A stretch of DNA of 64,000 nucleotides, taken from contig CAZOLI010000015.1 in NCBI GenBank assembly GCA_964580675.1, positions 1-64,000 on the forward strand, in the 5' to 3' direction. Positions 51,003 to 59,288 of this stretch are shown piece by piece. How positions within the stretch are numbered: position 1 is the stretch's first letter; the number at the start of each line of letters is the position of its first letter. The position numbers were made by a program, and so were the translations under genes. The notes below the pieces were generated by a model that was not told where the DNA came from, did no database searches, and saw only the letters and a program-made list of their open reading frames with translations. This DNA comes from CAZOLI01 sp964580675 (GTDB lineage: Bacteria > Planctomycetota > MHYJ01 > CAYXQY01).

Positions 51003-53765
51003 TTAGTCGTTTGTTTTCTGCTGAAGACCGGTTCCGAGCCGTTCGGCCCGTTCTCCCTGGGTGGCTCTTGTTTCCTGGAATGCCGAGCCCGTACCAAACA
51101 CGTCCCGTTCCACTTCGGCGGTGTCCAGTATTTCGACACTGACAAGAATGTGCACCTGCTGTTGGGCGTCCACGTTGATGGTTTCTTTAAACAGGGTTCC
51201 AATGAGTGGAATGTCCTTCAGAACGGGAATGCCTTCCACGATTTTTGAGTCCTGGGTTCGCTGGAGGGCACCCATCAGAACGGCTCCTTTGTCCGGGACC
51301 CGTACCGTGGAGCCGGCTTTTCGAAGAATGACCTGGGGGAGCTGAATCTGGACGCCCAGGTTGTTGAAGGAGAAGGACCGGATTCGGTCAATGGTTGCGA
51401 TGGCCGGTTGCATTTCGAGCGTGACGTATTTCCGGTCAAAACTAATAATCGGTCGGACGTCAATGACCATTCCTGTTTGAATGATGCCGATGATGGGATC
51501 AAACGAGGCCGCAGCCGTGGCAACCTGTATGTCTACGTCCTGGATATATGCCTGCTGATTGGCCATTGTGATGTTGGCCTGCTGGGTGTTGAAGAGGGTC
51601 AGGCTGGCCGATTCAAGAACGGTTACTTTTTCGGATTTCTCGAGGGCACGGAGAACGATGTTGAAGTCGGTGTTACCGAGTTTCTGGAACGTAAGTCCGA
51701 GGCCACCATTGTTGTTCAGAGAGGGGAGGTTTCCAACCTGAAGATCATTTTCGGAGTCAAAAAAGGAGGTGAAGCGCATATCGTGTCCCGGGCCGGGATG
51801 AGTGATGGTCCCTGTTGCATTGAAGACACCCGCTGGTGCGCCGGCCGAGCTGGAACCGAGGTCTCTCAGTTCAATGCCAAATTGTTCCATCCATTCATCC
51901 CGGAGGTCGAGAAAACGGACTTCCACATGTACCATGGACCCGGCGAAGTCCCGAACATCTTTGAGGAAATTATCGATCTTGGCATGGACTTCGGGGGTTG
52001 TGTTTACAAATAGCTGCCCGTTAAACATCTTTCGGATGCTTGTGTCCGGCCGTTTCCAGGATTCAGGGGCGATGTTGTTCCGGATGATGTTTGCAATTGG
52101 CATTTCATTTTTCTTTTTCTTCCTGGCCTCTGCATCCGTTTTGTTTTCCCCTTTCCCGTAAGGGGTGTCCAGGCCGGGGTTGTTACTGCTGTTTTGGGCT
52201 ACTTTGTGATCCGTTGCATCATCGTAAATACCGGTGTAACCGTTCTTACCACCGTCGATTGATTTTTTCAGGTCCACCTTGGAGGAGGAGGAAAAATTCT
52301 GAAGACGATGGACCAGATTCTGCACATTGTAGATCTGGAGTTCCGTTTCCTTCCTGGTTTTATTTTCCGAAGTGACAAATATGAGGTTCTCGTCGAGTTT
52401 ATAATCCAGGTTGTAACGATCCGTTACGAGGGAGAGGGCGTTCTTTAGCCGGAGCTTTTTTGCGACAAAGTTCTTCTTCTGCTCGGCACGATCGCGAACG
52501 GAATCGTCAATAACGACCTGGACGTCCGCGTTTTCTTCTATAAATTCCGTGATTTCCGGTAATGTTGCATCCACAAATTCCAGGCTGACCCGTTTTGACT
52601 CGAGTTTTCGTTTCAGGGATAGAATTTCTTGCGGACCACTCTCTTCGTCTTCCACCGGTGTCAGTCGACCCGGACCGAGGCGCTTGGCACGTTCGTTCAC
52701 GCGGCGCCAGTAGGTCTCGTCCGGAAATTTGATCTTTTCCTGGTCCGGAACGTTAAGTTTCATTAATTGTTCCTCGAACACCTTCCAGCGATCGATCTTT
52801 GTCATCAGGTGTTTTTTGTCCCACTTCCTGCTGTAGGCCATTCTCGCGTCTTCCTGAAGCTCCTTGGCCGCCTGGTACTGGGGATATTTGGAAAGGATGA
52901 TCTCCGTTGTGTCGATGGTTTTCTGGTAACGCTGCTGCTTGAAGAAGATGATGGCTTTTTCCATCAGGCGATCCGTCCACCGGAGTTCCCGGATCATTCG
53001 TTTTCGTTCTTCCTCGAGGGCTTTTTTCTGAGCCTGCTGGTGCAGTTCGCGCTGAATTTCCTGTTCTCGTTTTTTGGCCTGTACTTTGGCCCGATCCCGC
53101 AATTTCCTTATTTCTTTGCTGAGACTCTCGAATTCCGGATTGTCGAGCCAATCCGCTCCTTTCAGCCGGATCAGGAGATTATCGAGTATTTTCTTGGCTT
53201 TGTCGTACTTCTGGTCCGACATCAAGCTTTTGGCCTCTTTTTTCTTTGCTCTGATGTTTTTTCTCATCTGCTCGAGCATGGCCCGATAGCGCTTCTCCTG
53301 CTCCGTTATTCGACCTTCGGCTTTCTTGTCCAGGTTCAGGATGTTGGCAAGTCGGTTCCGGAGCTCGATGGCCCTCTGCAGATTCGAATCCAGTTTGAGG
53401 GCTTTCTGGACGTGATCGTACGCCTTCCGATTCTGGCCCTTGTTTGCCAGAGCTTTTGCCTTTCCATAGTGGGAGAGTGCCTGTTTTTGTTCGTCGTCCA
53501 GGTTTTTCTGCACTTCCTGTTCGAGTTTCGACATTTCCTCTTCGGAGACCGGCATCTGGTCTTCCTCCGTTTCCTCTTCCTTGGCCTGGTCTTTGTCTTT
53601 TTCCTTTTCTACCTCCTCTTTCTTCGTTTGTTCTTCCTCTTGGTTCTGGGTTTGCTCGGGAGCGGATTCACAGGCAGGCAGGAAAACAATCGTAACAGCG
53701 GCGAAAAGGAGGAATACTGAAGTGGAAAGGTTAGTTCGGTTGAGGAAACGTTCGACGGTTTTCAT
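51003..53765 (-). CDS. Lipoprotein secretin with TPR and coiled-coil N-terminus
   Basis: A 920-residue outer-membrane protein. The signal ends in the lipobox IVFLPAC with lipidated C32. Then come a Glu/Lys coiled coil (to about 90), TPR-like helices (about 88-150), a long charged coiled coil (about 150-330), an STN/N0-like domain (about 390-460, VSLEFVDATLPEITEFIEE), and a secretin core (about 560-890). The core carries VRPIISFDRKYVTLEMQP and the pore signature GIPVLKDIPLIGTLF. A GGAGG site precedes the ATG. Secretins are the channels of type II secretion and type IV pili, but no other genes of those systems are nearby. The large TPR/coil front end is unusual. Confidence 0.85.
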   Translation of the reverse strand: MKTVERFLNRTNLSTSVFLLFAAVTIVFLPACESAPEQTQNQEEEQTKKEEVEKEKDKDQAKEEETEEDQMPVSEEEMSKLEQEVQKNLDDEQKQALSHYGKAKALANKGQNRKAYDHVQKALKLDSNLQRAIELRNRLANILNLDKKAEGRITEQEKRYRAMLEQMRKNIRAKKKEAKSLMSDQKYDKAKKILDNLLIRLKGADWLDNPEFESLSKEIRKLRDRAKVQAKKREQEIQRELHQQAQKKALEEERKRMIRELRWTDRLMEKAIIFFKQQRYQKTIDTTEIILSKYPQYQAAKELQEDARMAYSRKWDKKHLMTKIDRWKVFEEQLMKLNVPDQEKIKFPDETYWRRVNERAKRLGPGRLTPVEDEESGPQEILSLKRKLESKRVSLEFVDATLPEITEFIEENADVQVVIDDSVRDRAEQKKNFVAKKLRLKNALSLVTDRYNLDYKLDENLIFVTSENKTRKETELQIYNVQNLVHRLQNFSSSSKVDLKKSIDGGKNGYTGIYDDATDHKVAQNSSNNPGLDTPYGKGENKTDAEARKKKKNEMPIANIIRNNIAPESWKRPDTSIRKMFNGQLFVNTTPEVHAKIDNFLKDVRDFAGSMVHVEVRFLDLRDEWMEQFGIELRDLGSSSAGAPAGVFNATGTITHPGPGHDMRFTSFFDSENDLQVGNLPSLNNNGGLGLTFQKLGNTDFNIVLRALEKSEKVTVLESASLTLFNTQQANITMANQQAYIQDVDIQVATAAASFDPIIGIIQTGMVIDVRPIISFDRKYVTLEMQPAIATIDRIRSFSFNNLGVQIQLPQVILRKAGSTVRVPDKGAVLMGALQRTQDSKIVEGIPVLKDIPLIGTLFKETINVDAQQQVHILVSVEILDTAEVERDVFGTGSAFQETRATQGERAERLGTGLQQKTND

Positions 53766-54075
53766 TGTGCACCCTCCAAACTCAGAAGAAATTTAGACGT
53801 GATCGTTTGTGTGGTGTGGTTCGTTCGTCCGGGATCCACACCGTTCCTGCCGGCGGTTTCTGGATGTGTGATTGCCGGCGAGCATATTGGTGTCATCGGA
53901 CGACCCTCCGTCATCTTCCTTTTAATGAAGTAAACCACACCGTCCGGTTGTTTTTACCAAGGCTCCAGACAGGACACGGCGACGCAGGTTTGCTGCGTAA
54001 TGTGTTGGATAAGTGTATCCGATCCCTCCAATTATTTCAATCGAAAGTCGACCCCTGTTCCGTTTGATGCCGTTT
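53766..54075. other. Gene-free region between secretin and aminotransferase
   Basis: A 310-nt stretch. It should hold the secretin promoter, but no well-spaced boxes were seen. A plus-strand open frame across it shows no family features. Confidence 0.35.
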
Positions 54076-55140
54076 TTACAGAACACCCTCTTCTTCGGCA
54101 AATTCGAACAATGTTTCGATGATTTCCTGCTGTTCCTCGTTTGTGAGTTCGGGATATATGGGAAGGGACACATTCTGCCGGAACGCGGAGGTTGTGTTGG
54201 GGAATTTTTCGTCGGAGAGTCGGGCGTATCTATGCAGTGGTTTGTAAACGGGCCCTTTTATTTCGATGTCCCGTTCCGCGAAGTAATTTTCCATTACGTG
54301 GCGGTCCATTGGTCCGCTCCCGATGACGAAACGATGGTAGACGTGATTGCCCTCGGTACGATCCACGGGAAGTCCCACGGGTGCTTCCTGCAGCGCCGAA
54401 AGGTAGTTTTTGGCGAGTTCCCGGCGACGGTCAATTAAGTCGTCAAGCTTCTCAAGCTGAACGCGCCCCATGGCCGCTTCCATGTTGTTCATCCGGTAAT
54501 TGTATCGGATGCGGTAATCTTCCCTGTTGTCGTAGGAAACGAGATCTTTCGCCTCCTGGTAAATTTCTTCGTCGTCGGTGGCCAGGACACCTCCGGTTCC
54601 TGTGGTCATCAGTTTTGTTGCGTAGAAGGAGCAGATGGTCACGTCCCCCATGGAGCCGACCTGCTTCCCGTGAAGTTCCGTCCCCAGTGTCATGGAACAG
54701 TCCTCGATGACGGGAATGCCAAGGTCAAGGATTTCATCCACTAATGCGGGATGGCCGAACATGTGGGGAACGATAATGGCTTTTGTTTCCGGCTCAAGTG
54801 CTCCCCGTACGGAGTACGGATCTGGATTGAAGGTGTCCGCATCAATGTCCACCGGTCGCGGCGTCGCCTCCATATAATGAACGGCGTGCATAAGGGCCGC
54901 ACAGGCGTAGGACGGAATTATTACCCGGTCTTCCGGGTCTGTTTTGAGGCTCGCCAGTGCAAGATGGAGCGCGGCTGTGCCACTACTGGTCGCAATTGCG
55001 TTGGATACCCCAAGGTACTCCGCAATTTCTTCTTCAAATGCTTCCAGTTCTTCGCCGGGGCCCAGATTCCCCGTTTCCATCGCGGCTGCCACGGCTTCCT
55101 GTTCTTCTTCTCCGATACTGGGCTTCGAGTGTTGAATCAT
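54076..55140 (-). CDS. DegT/DnrJ/EryC1-type sugar aminotransferase
   Basis: A 354-residue PLP enzyme of the DegT/StrS family that aminates nucleotide-linked keto-sugars. The PLP lysine is K176 in CSFYATKLMTTGTGG; IEDCSMTLG holds the cofactor aspartate, SSGTAALHLAL binds phosphate, and YNYRMNNMEAAMG is the substrate-side segment. It could serve O-antigen, capsule or another surface glycan; no pathway partner is adjacent, though an RmlA-like enzyme lies about 6 kb away. Confidence 0.87.
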   Translation of the reverse strand: MIQHSKPSIGEEEQEAVAAAMETGNLGPGEELEAFEEEIAEYLGVSNAIATSSGTAALHLALASLKTDPEDRVIIPSYACAALMHAVHYMEATPRPVDIDADTFNPDPYSVRGALEPETKAIIVPHMFGHPALVDEILDLGIPVIEDCSMTLGTELHGKQVGSMGDVTICSFYATKLMTTGTGGVLATDDEEIYQEAKDLVSYDNREDYRIRYNYRMNNMEAAMGRVQLEKLDDLIDRRRELAKNYLSALQEAPVGLPVDRTEGNHVYHRFVIGSGPMDRHVMENYFAERDIEIKGPVYKPLHRYARLSDEKFPNTTSAFRQNVSLPIYPELTNEEQQEIIETLFEFAEEEGVL

Positions 55141-55403
55141 GTTTTTACGCTCTTAATAACAGAATGAACAAAGTTCTCGGTCTAAAAGCAGAACGGTTCT
55201 GCTCAGTTATCTCTACGTCTGCTTTATGGACGACGTTTCCTGGATAAGGAAAAAGAATGCTTTTCGCGGTTGGAATGGCTCCGACATCTGATGGGATTCG
55301 TTGCCGCGATCCGAACCGTATCGAAACCTCGTCGCTTTATTTGTTCTCCGCACACCCCTGCATAACGAATTTGTTGACAAACATAACAGTTCACCCGATG
55401 GTT

Positions 55404-55432
55404 TTCAAATATCGTTACGGCTGGTTTATAAT
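55404..55432 (+). promoter_or_regulatory. Promoter-like pair in the der upstream region
   Basis: TTCAAA (55404-55409), 17 nt, and a perfect TATAAT (55427-55432). It is more than 350 nt from the der start, so it either gives a long leader or drives a small RNA. Confidence 0.4.
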
Positions 55433-55438
55433 ACATCA

Positions 55439-55713
55439 GGATGTCCCTCGCATGCTCTTCAGCGGGCCCGGCGCCAGGGGAAGCACATCGTTCACTTCCT
55501 TTTTTTCGGCACAAAAACCCGATCTGAGACGGCAGGCCATGTGCGGAATTGGAGGAAACAGACCCCGAAAAGGCAGGTTTGTGGGATGACGAAGTAATTG
55601 GAAACTTCAGAACCCCTTCCGGTATGGCGTTCTGGATGTTTTGATGACGGAGCGCACGGCCCGTTTGTCGTCTCATTTTCGAAGAAGCCCCCGTTTTTTC
55701 GGAGGGGTTTATT
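55439..55713 (+). ncRNA. Candidate small RNA of unknown class
   Basis: About 275 nt bounded by the TATAAT promoter at 55427 and the hairpin at 55685-55710. No signature of RNase P RNA, tmRNA, or SRP RNA was recognised, and 6S RNA could not be judged. The call rests only on the paired promoter and terminator-like signals; an ordinary der leader is an alternative. Confidence 0.2.
55685..55710 (+). terminator. Possible terminator before der
   Basis: AAGCCCCCG, a T6 loop, and CGGAGGGGTTT pair into a roughly 9-bp stem with a 2-nt bulge, followed by a weak T-rich run (TTTATTTC). If active it would end transcription 90 nt before der. Confidence 0.35.
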
Positions 55714-55799
55714 TCACCCTTTGCGTTATTTCGCCGCCTTTCCTTTTTGAAAAACGTGTTGTACTCCGGTTACTTGATCCAGCGATTGCCACCGAGGCC

Positions 55800-57122
55800 A
55801 TGAAAGTTGCCATCGTCGGACGCCCAAACGTCGGCAAATCAACACTCTTCAACCGATTGATTGGACATCGACGGGCGGTTGAGGATCAATCTCCCGGAAC
55901 GACCCGGGATCGGTTATCGGCTCCGCTTCAAGTGGGGGATAATCAGGAGGTGACCCTTGTGGATACCGGGGGATTTCAGCAACAACCGGAGGGAGAAATT
56001 GAGGTAAAGACGCAGGAGCAGGTGGAATTTGCGGTGGAGGAAGCGTCCGTGATTCTTTTTGTGGTCAGCCTGGAGGATGGTCTTACCCCCGAGGATCGGC
56101 GGATTGGCAAATTACTTCGAACGGTTTCCCGCCCGACATTACTGGTGGCGAACAAATCCGATGCCTCCGGAAGTGATCGGAATCGATACGATTTTTACGA
56201 ACTCGGATTTGGGGAGCCCGTCATCGTCTCCGCACTTCAGCGTCGGGGTCTCGGGGAGGTGAAGAACAGAATCAGGGATCACCTCAAAAAGGCCGAGCCT
56301 GTTAAATCGGAATCGGACCGCCGTCTCGCCATCGTGGGGCGTCAGAATGCGGGCAAATCCACGTTCCTGAACAGTCTTGTGGCTTCCGATCGGTCCATTG
56401 TTTCCGAGACCCCGGGGACCACCAGGGACCTCATTGACGTAAAGATACGGCTGGATGGGACAAACTGGGTGGTGGTGGATACGCCGGGTTCAATTCGTGA
56501 AGGACAGGAAGAGTCAACAGCCGAAATGTGGAGTCAGGAACGAGCCCGCCGGTCCATCCGGCGTGCCGATGTGGTGTTACACCTTTTTGACGCGGCTCTC
56601 CGGGCCACGAAAGTGGATAAGCAACTGTCTGCGTTCGTAACCAACCAGAAGAAACCACTGGTGCTGGTCGTAAACAAATGGGACCTGGTTCCCGAAGATG
56701 TGGATCCGGCGGACTACAGTGAATATCTATACGAGACACTGCCGGGAACAAGAGCCTGTCCGGTGGCAATGATCTCTGCTCTGAACGGTGTGAACATCGA
56801 ACAAACCATTGAACTTGCAGGGGAATTGTACGAACAGTCAAGGAACCGGGTTTCGAACGACAGGTTAATGGAAGTGGCCCGCGAAATCATTGAGGAAAAC
56901 CCTCCGCCGGCCGTAAGGGAAGGCCAGCAGTTTCCGGAACTGCTTTCGTTTGTTCAGCGGGACGTGGCGCCGCCCAAATTCATCTGCCGGGTAAACGATC
57001 CTTCTCTGTTCCCCCGGGAGTATCGTCGGTATTTTCGAAACCAAATTCGGGAACACCTGCCTTTTCCGGAGGTCCCTATTGACCTGAAATTTCTGGGTCC
57101 AAACGAGGAAGAGGAGGCTTAG
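55800..57122 (+). CDS. der: Ribosome-assembly GTPase Der (EngA)
   Basis: A 440-residue double-domain GTPase required for 50S subunit assembly. G1 motifs are GRPNVGKSTLFNRL (about residue 8) and GRQNAGKSTFLNSL (second domain), each followed by a TTRD, a DT-G and an N-K-x-D (ANKSD, VNKWD) motif. The KH-like C-terminal domain includes PPKFICRVNDP and YRRYFRNQIRE. The start at 55800 matches the family; the frame is open for 159 nt more upstream but that part has no family resemblance. Its stop overlaps the stop of the convergent NfeD-like gene. Confidence 0.95.
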   Translation: MKVAIVGRPNVGKSTLFNRLIGHRRAVEDQSPGTTRDRLSAPLQVGDNQEVTLVDTGGFQQQPEGEIEVKTQEQVEFAVEEASVILFVVSLEDGLTPEDRRIGKLLRTVSRPTLLVANKSDASGSDRNRYDFYELGFGEPVIVSALQRRGLGEVKNRIRDHLKKAEPVKSESDRRLAIVGRQNAGKSTFLNSLVASDRSIVSETPGTTRDLIDVKIRLDGTNWVVVDTPGSIREGQEESTAEMWSQERARRSIRRADVVLHLFDAALRATKVDKQLSAFVTNQKKPLVLVVNKWDLVPEDVDPADYSEYLYETLPGTRACPVAMISALNGVNIEQTIELAGELYEQSRNRVSNDRLMEVAREIIEENPPPAVREGQQFPELLSFVQRDVAPPKFICRVNDPSLFPREYRRYFRNQIREHLPFPEVPIDLKFLGPNEEEEA

Positions 57123-58396
57123 CCCTCTTCGCCCGTCTCCGGCCTCTCACCGTTCGGTTCTGATCCCCACCGATATCCGGGAAGCGAAAACCGGAACCGG
57201 AATGAGAGAAGGAACATGAGGAGTCCGAGTCCGGAAGCCACAATCACGAGCAGTATGGAGACAACCAGATGACGGAGTTCCGCTTTATAAAGAAGCCCGG
57301 AGGGAAATACGCCGTCGACTCGACATAAAAGCAGACCCGTAATGAGCAATATTGATCCGGAGGCACCGGTCCGGCCGAATCCCGGGAGAAAAAATTTCTG
57401 AACGGTGATCATGGACAGACCCCCTATCATGAACAGCCCCTCCGGAAATTCCGCTAAACCTGACAGAGCATGAATCCAGAACAGGAAAAGGAAGACAAGG
57501 AACGCGAAAAGGCCGGAGAGACCAAAACCAGGCTCGGATAATTCAAGCCAGGCAAACGCCAGTCCGCACCCCATTATGATGATGAACGCCACCGGGGACG
57601 TGGCCCCGGAGACCAACAACGCAAACGGAGGTTCCCCGGGCCGTCGGATTGTTTGTTTTTGATGCTTCTGTTTCGTGCCGGACAAATACTGATCGACAAG
57701 CTGCGGAACGGAGGGAACCGTTCCGTTCGACAGGTCCAATTTTTTCGCGTCACCCGGCGTCAATATAACGGTTCCCGCCGAATTTCGTGACAGTAAATTT
57801 TCGGTGGTGTGATGATCTCCACGGAATCCGGAGGTTGCGCTCCTCTTTTCGGGCTGTATGGTTCCGTTCGAGATGATGAGGTCTTCCTTACCGGGAAGGA
57901 GAAGGTACTTGATGGTGTTCGGATCGAGCCCGTCTTTTTTGAACGCGTACCGTGCGTAGGCCATCGGTCCGTGTTTCGGAATAGTAGGCTCTTCGGATAG
58001 GCCGGGACCGGAACCGAGGGATCCAGCGGATATCACGGCATTCGGATGGAAATAAAGCCGGTCCCCCGCAAAGGCGAGAAGTGAGGTGGGACCATGAATC
58101 TTGCCTGTCAGATACACAAGAACCGGTTGTCTGGCATGTTGGAGTATTCGTCGAATGGCCCTGATGTATAACAGGGAGCCTTCCGGTGAGGATACCTCAA
58201 ATACGATGGCCTCAACGTCGAAACGGTTCGCCTCCCGAAGGCACGATTGAACTCTGTAACGCGTTCCTGCGTCGGGGGGACTGCTTAGTTCTACGTGATA
58301 AAACGACGGGTTTTGATCGGTGGGTTCCGGCCGGCATCCGGGAAATGAAAAGAGTGTGAGCCCGACGATAAGCAACAAACTGACACCCTTCAACAA
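57119..58396 (-). CDS. NfeD-like ClpP-class membrane protease
   Basis: A 425-residue protein. The N-terminal signal may be a lipobox (FSFPGC, C21). Residues about 30-180 resemble the ClpP/crotonase-fold serine protease part of NfeD proteins (S49C-like): IVFEVSSPEGS, YLTGKIHGPTSLLAFAGDRLY with a possible nucleophile S105, and PNAVISAGSLG. Residues about 255-400 hold about five transmembrane helices. The C-terminal OB domain of typical NfeD is not evident. The start is a TTG without a clear ribosome site and is uncertain. The 3' end overlaps der convergently by 3 nt. Confidence 0.7.
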   Translation of the reverse strand: MLKGVSLLLIVGLTLFSFPGCRPEPTDQNPSFYHVELSSPPDAGTRYRVQSCLREANRFDVEAIVFEVSSPEGSLLYIRAIRRILQHARQPVLVYLTGKIHGPTSLLAFAGDRLYFHPNAVISAGSLGSGPGLSEEPTIPKHGPMAYARYAFKKDGLDPNTIKYLLLPGKEDLIISNGTIQPEKRSATSGFRGDHHTTENLLSRNSAGTVILTPGDAKKLDLSNGTVPSVPQLVDQYLSGTKQKHQKQTIRRPGEPPFALLVSGATSPVAFIIIMGCGLAFAWLELSEPGFGLSGLFAFLVFLFLFWIHALSGLAEFPEGLFMIGGLSMITVQKFFLPGFGRTGASGSILLITGLLLCRVDGVFPSGLLYKAELRHLVVSILLVIVASGLGLLMFLLSFRFRFSLPGYRWGSEPNGERPETGEEG

Positions 58397-58498
58397 CCAA
58401 GGAAGTGTGGTGTCCTGTTCGGTTTCTTTTGCCGTTCCGGAGATGGTGTTGAAGGAACGTTTGTTTTTAGGAATGCGGTGACAATCCGTTCAATTCAG

Positions 58499-59059
58499 TC
58501 AGTTGCTGTCTTCTTCTCCTTCGTCGACCTCTTCCTCCTCGTCCTCAACTTCCACCGTGTTCGATTTTGTTTTTACGGAGCGGTTCTTGTGGAACCAGTC
58601 TTTGGCGGTTCCTTCCTCGTCCCGTTTCTGTTTTTCTTTTACGCCTCTTGGGGGATGGTCGGGAAATTCCACGAATTGTTCCCCCTTCAGTATCCTGGTG
58701 TATTCGTGGTCTCGTTCTCCATAGAGGTTTAATGTGGGTTTGGTGTCCACGGTGATGTCACCGTTTACCGAGGTCTGACAGGATAATCTCGCCACGTCCT
58801 CTTTACCGATTTTGTGCATTATCGTAAGGGGATGGCAATTCAGGTTGATCGATTCCATCAGACCTTTGTTTGAGCAGTTTTCAATTCCCTCTTCCACGTA
58901 GACAAGACAGGTACCGCAGAGTCCGTTTCCGAGGCAGTTCAGGAATTTTGTGGGACCCTGATAGACGGAAATACCGGCCTTCTGGGCGGCTTTGCGAAGG
59001 TTGGTTCCCGGTTCAACTTCGATTTCCCGGTTTTCACGTAAGAATTTAATTTTTGGCAT
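58499..59059 (-). CDS. 2Fe-2S ferredoxin with acidic tail
   Basis: A 186-residue protein. The first 100 residues are a plant-type ferredoxin: C42-x5-C48-x2-C51 (NCLGNGLCGTC) and C94 (LSCQ) bind the cluster, and DITVDTKP is the terminal strand. About 85 extra residues follow, charged and ending in a Glu/Asp-rich tail. The redox partner is unknown. It lies 229 nt downstream of the glycosyltransferase fusion on the same strand. Confidence 0.87.
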   Translation of the reverse strand: MPKIKFLRENREIEVEPGTNLRKAAQKAGISVYQGPTKFLNCLGNGLCGTCLVYVEEGIENCSNKGLMESINLNCHPLTIMHKIGKEDVARLSCQTSVNGDITVDTKPTLNLYGERDHEYTRILKGEQFVEFPDHPPRGVKEKQKRDEEGTAKDWFHKNRSVKTKSNTVEVEDEEEEVDEGEEDSN

Positions 59060-59288
59060 ATTTACCTGTTATAGGAGTCAACTATTCGGTTGGGGGCGTG
59101 TATCGTGAATCTGGAGATTGTGAGTTTGTTCACCTCCGGTTGATACCGCGCCCCGGAATGCGCATTCATCCTATTTTCCTTTATGTTTATAAGAATACTC
59201 AGGGGATATTTCAATATTTGCGGGGCGTGGTGTGAGGGAGGAAAAACGAGCTCAAAACGATGGGCGGAAATCGTCGTGACGGGAGAGT

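Larger units (their letters stand above)
55141..55799. other. Long non-coding region between the aminotransferase and der
   Basis: A 659-nt divergent region with no convincing gene. Open frames (for example 55257-55589 plus) show no family features. It contains a promoter-like pair, then about 250 nt, then a hairpin with a short T-run, which together look like a small RNA unit. Confidence 0.4.

Noticed and set aside
52767..53720. A 317-codon hydrophobic plus-strand frame opposite the secretin gene
   Set aside because: Its Phe/Leu richness is the antisense image of the Lys/Glu coiled coil, and the minus-strand secretin has a lipobox and clear signature.
55257..55589. A 110-codon plus-strand frame upstream of der
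   Set aside because: No conserved motif or ribosome site. The region is better explained as non-coding.
55641..55799. An N-terminal extension of Der
   Set aside because: The 53 extra residues have no Der similarity, and MKVAIVGRPNVGKS at 55800 is the family start.
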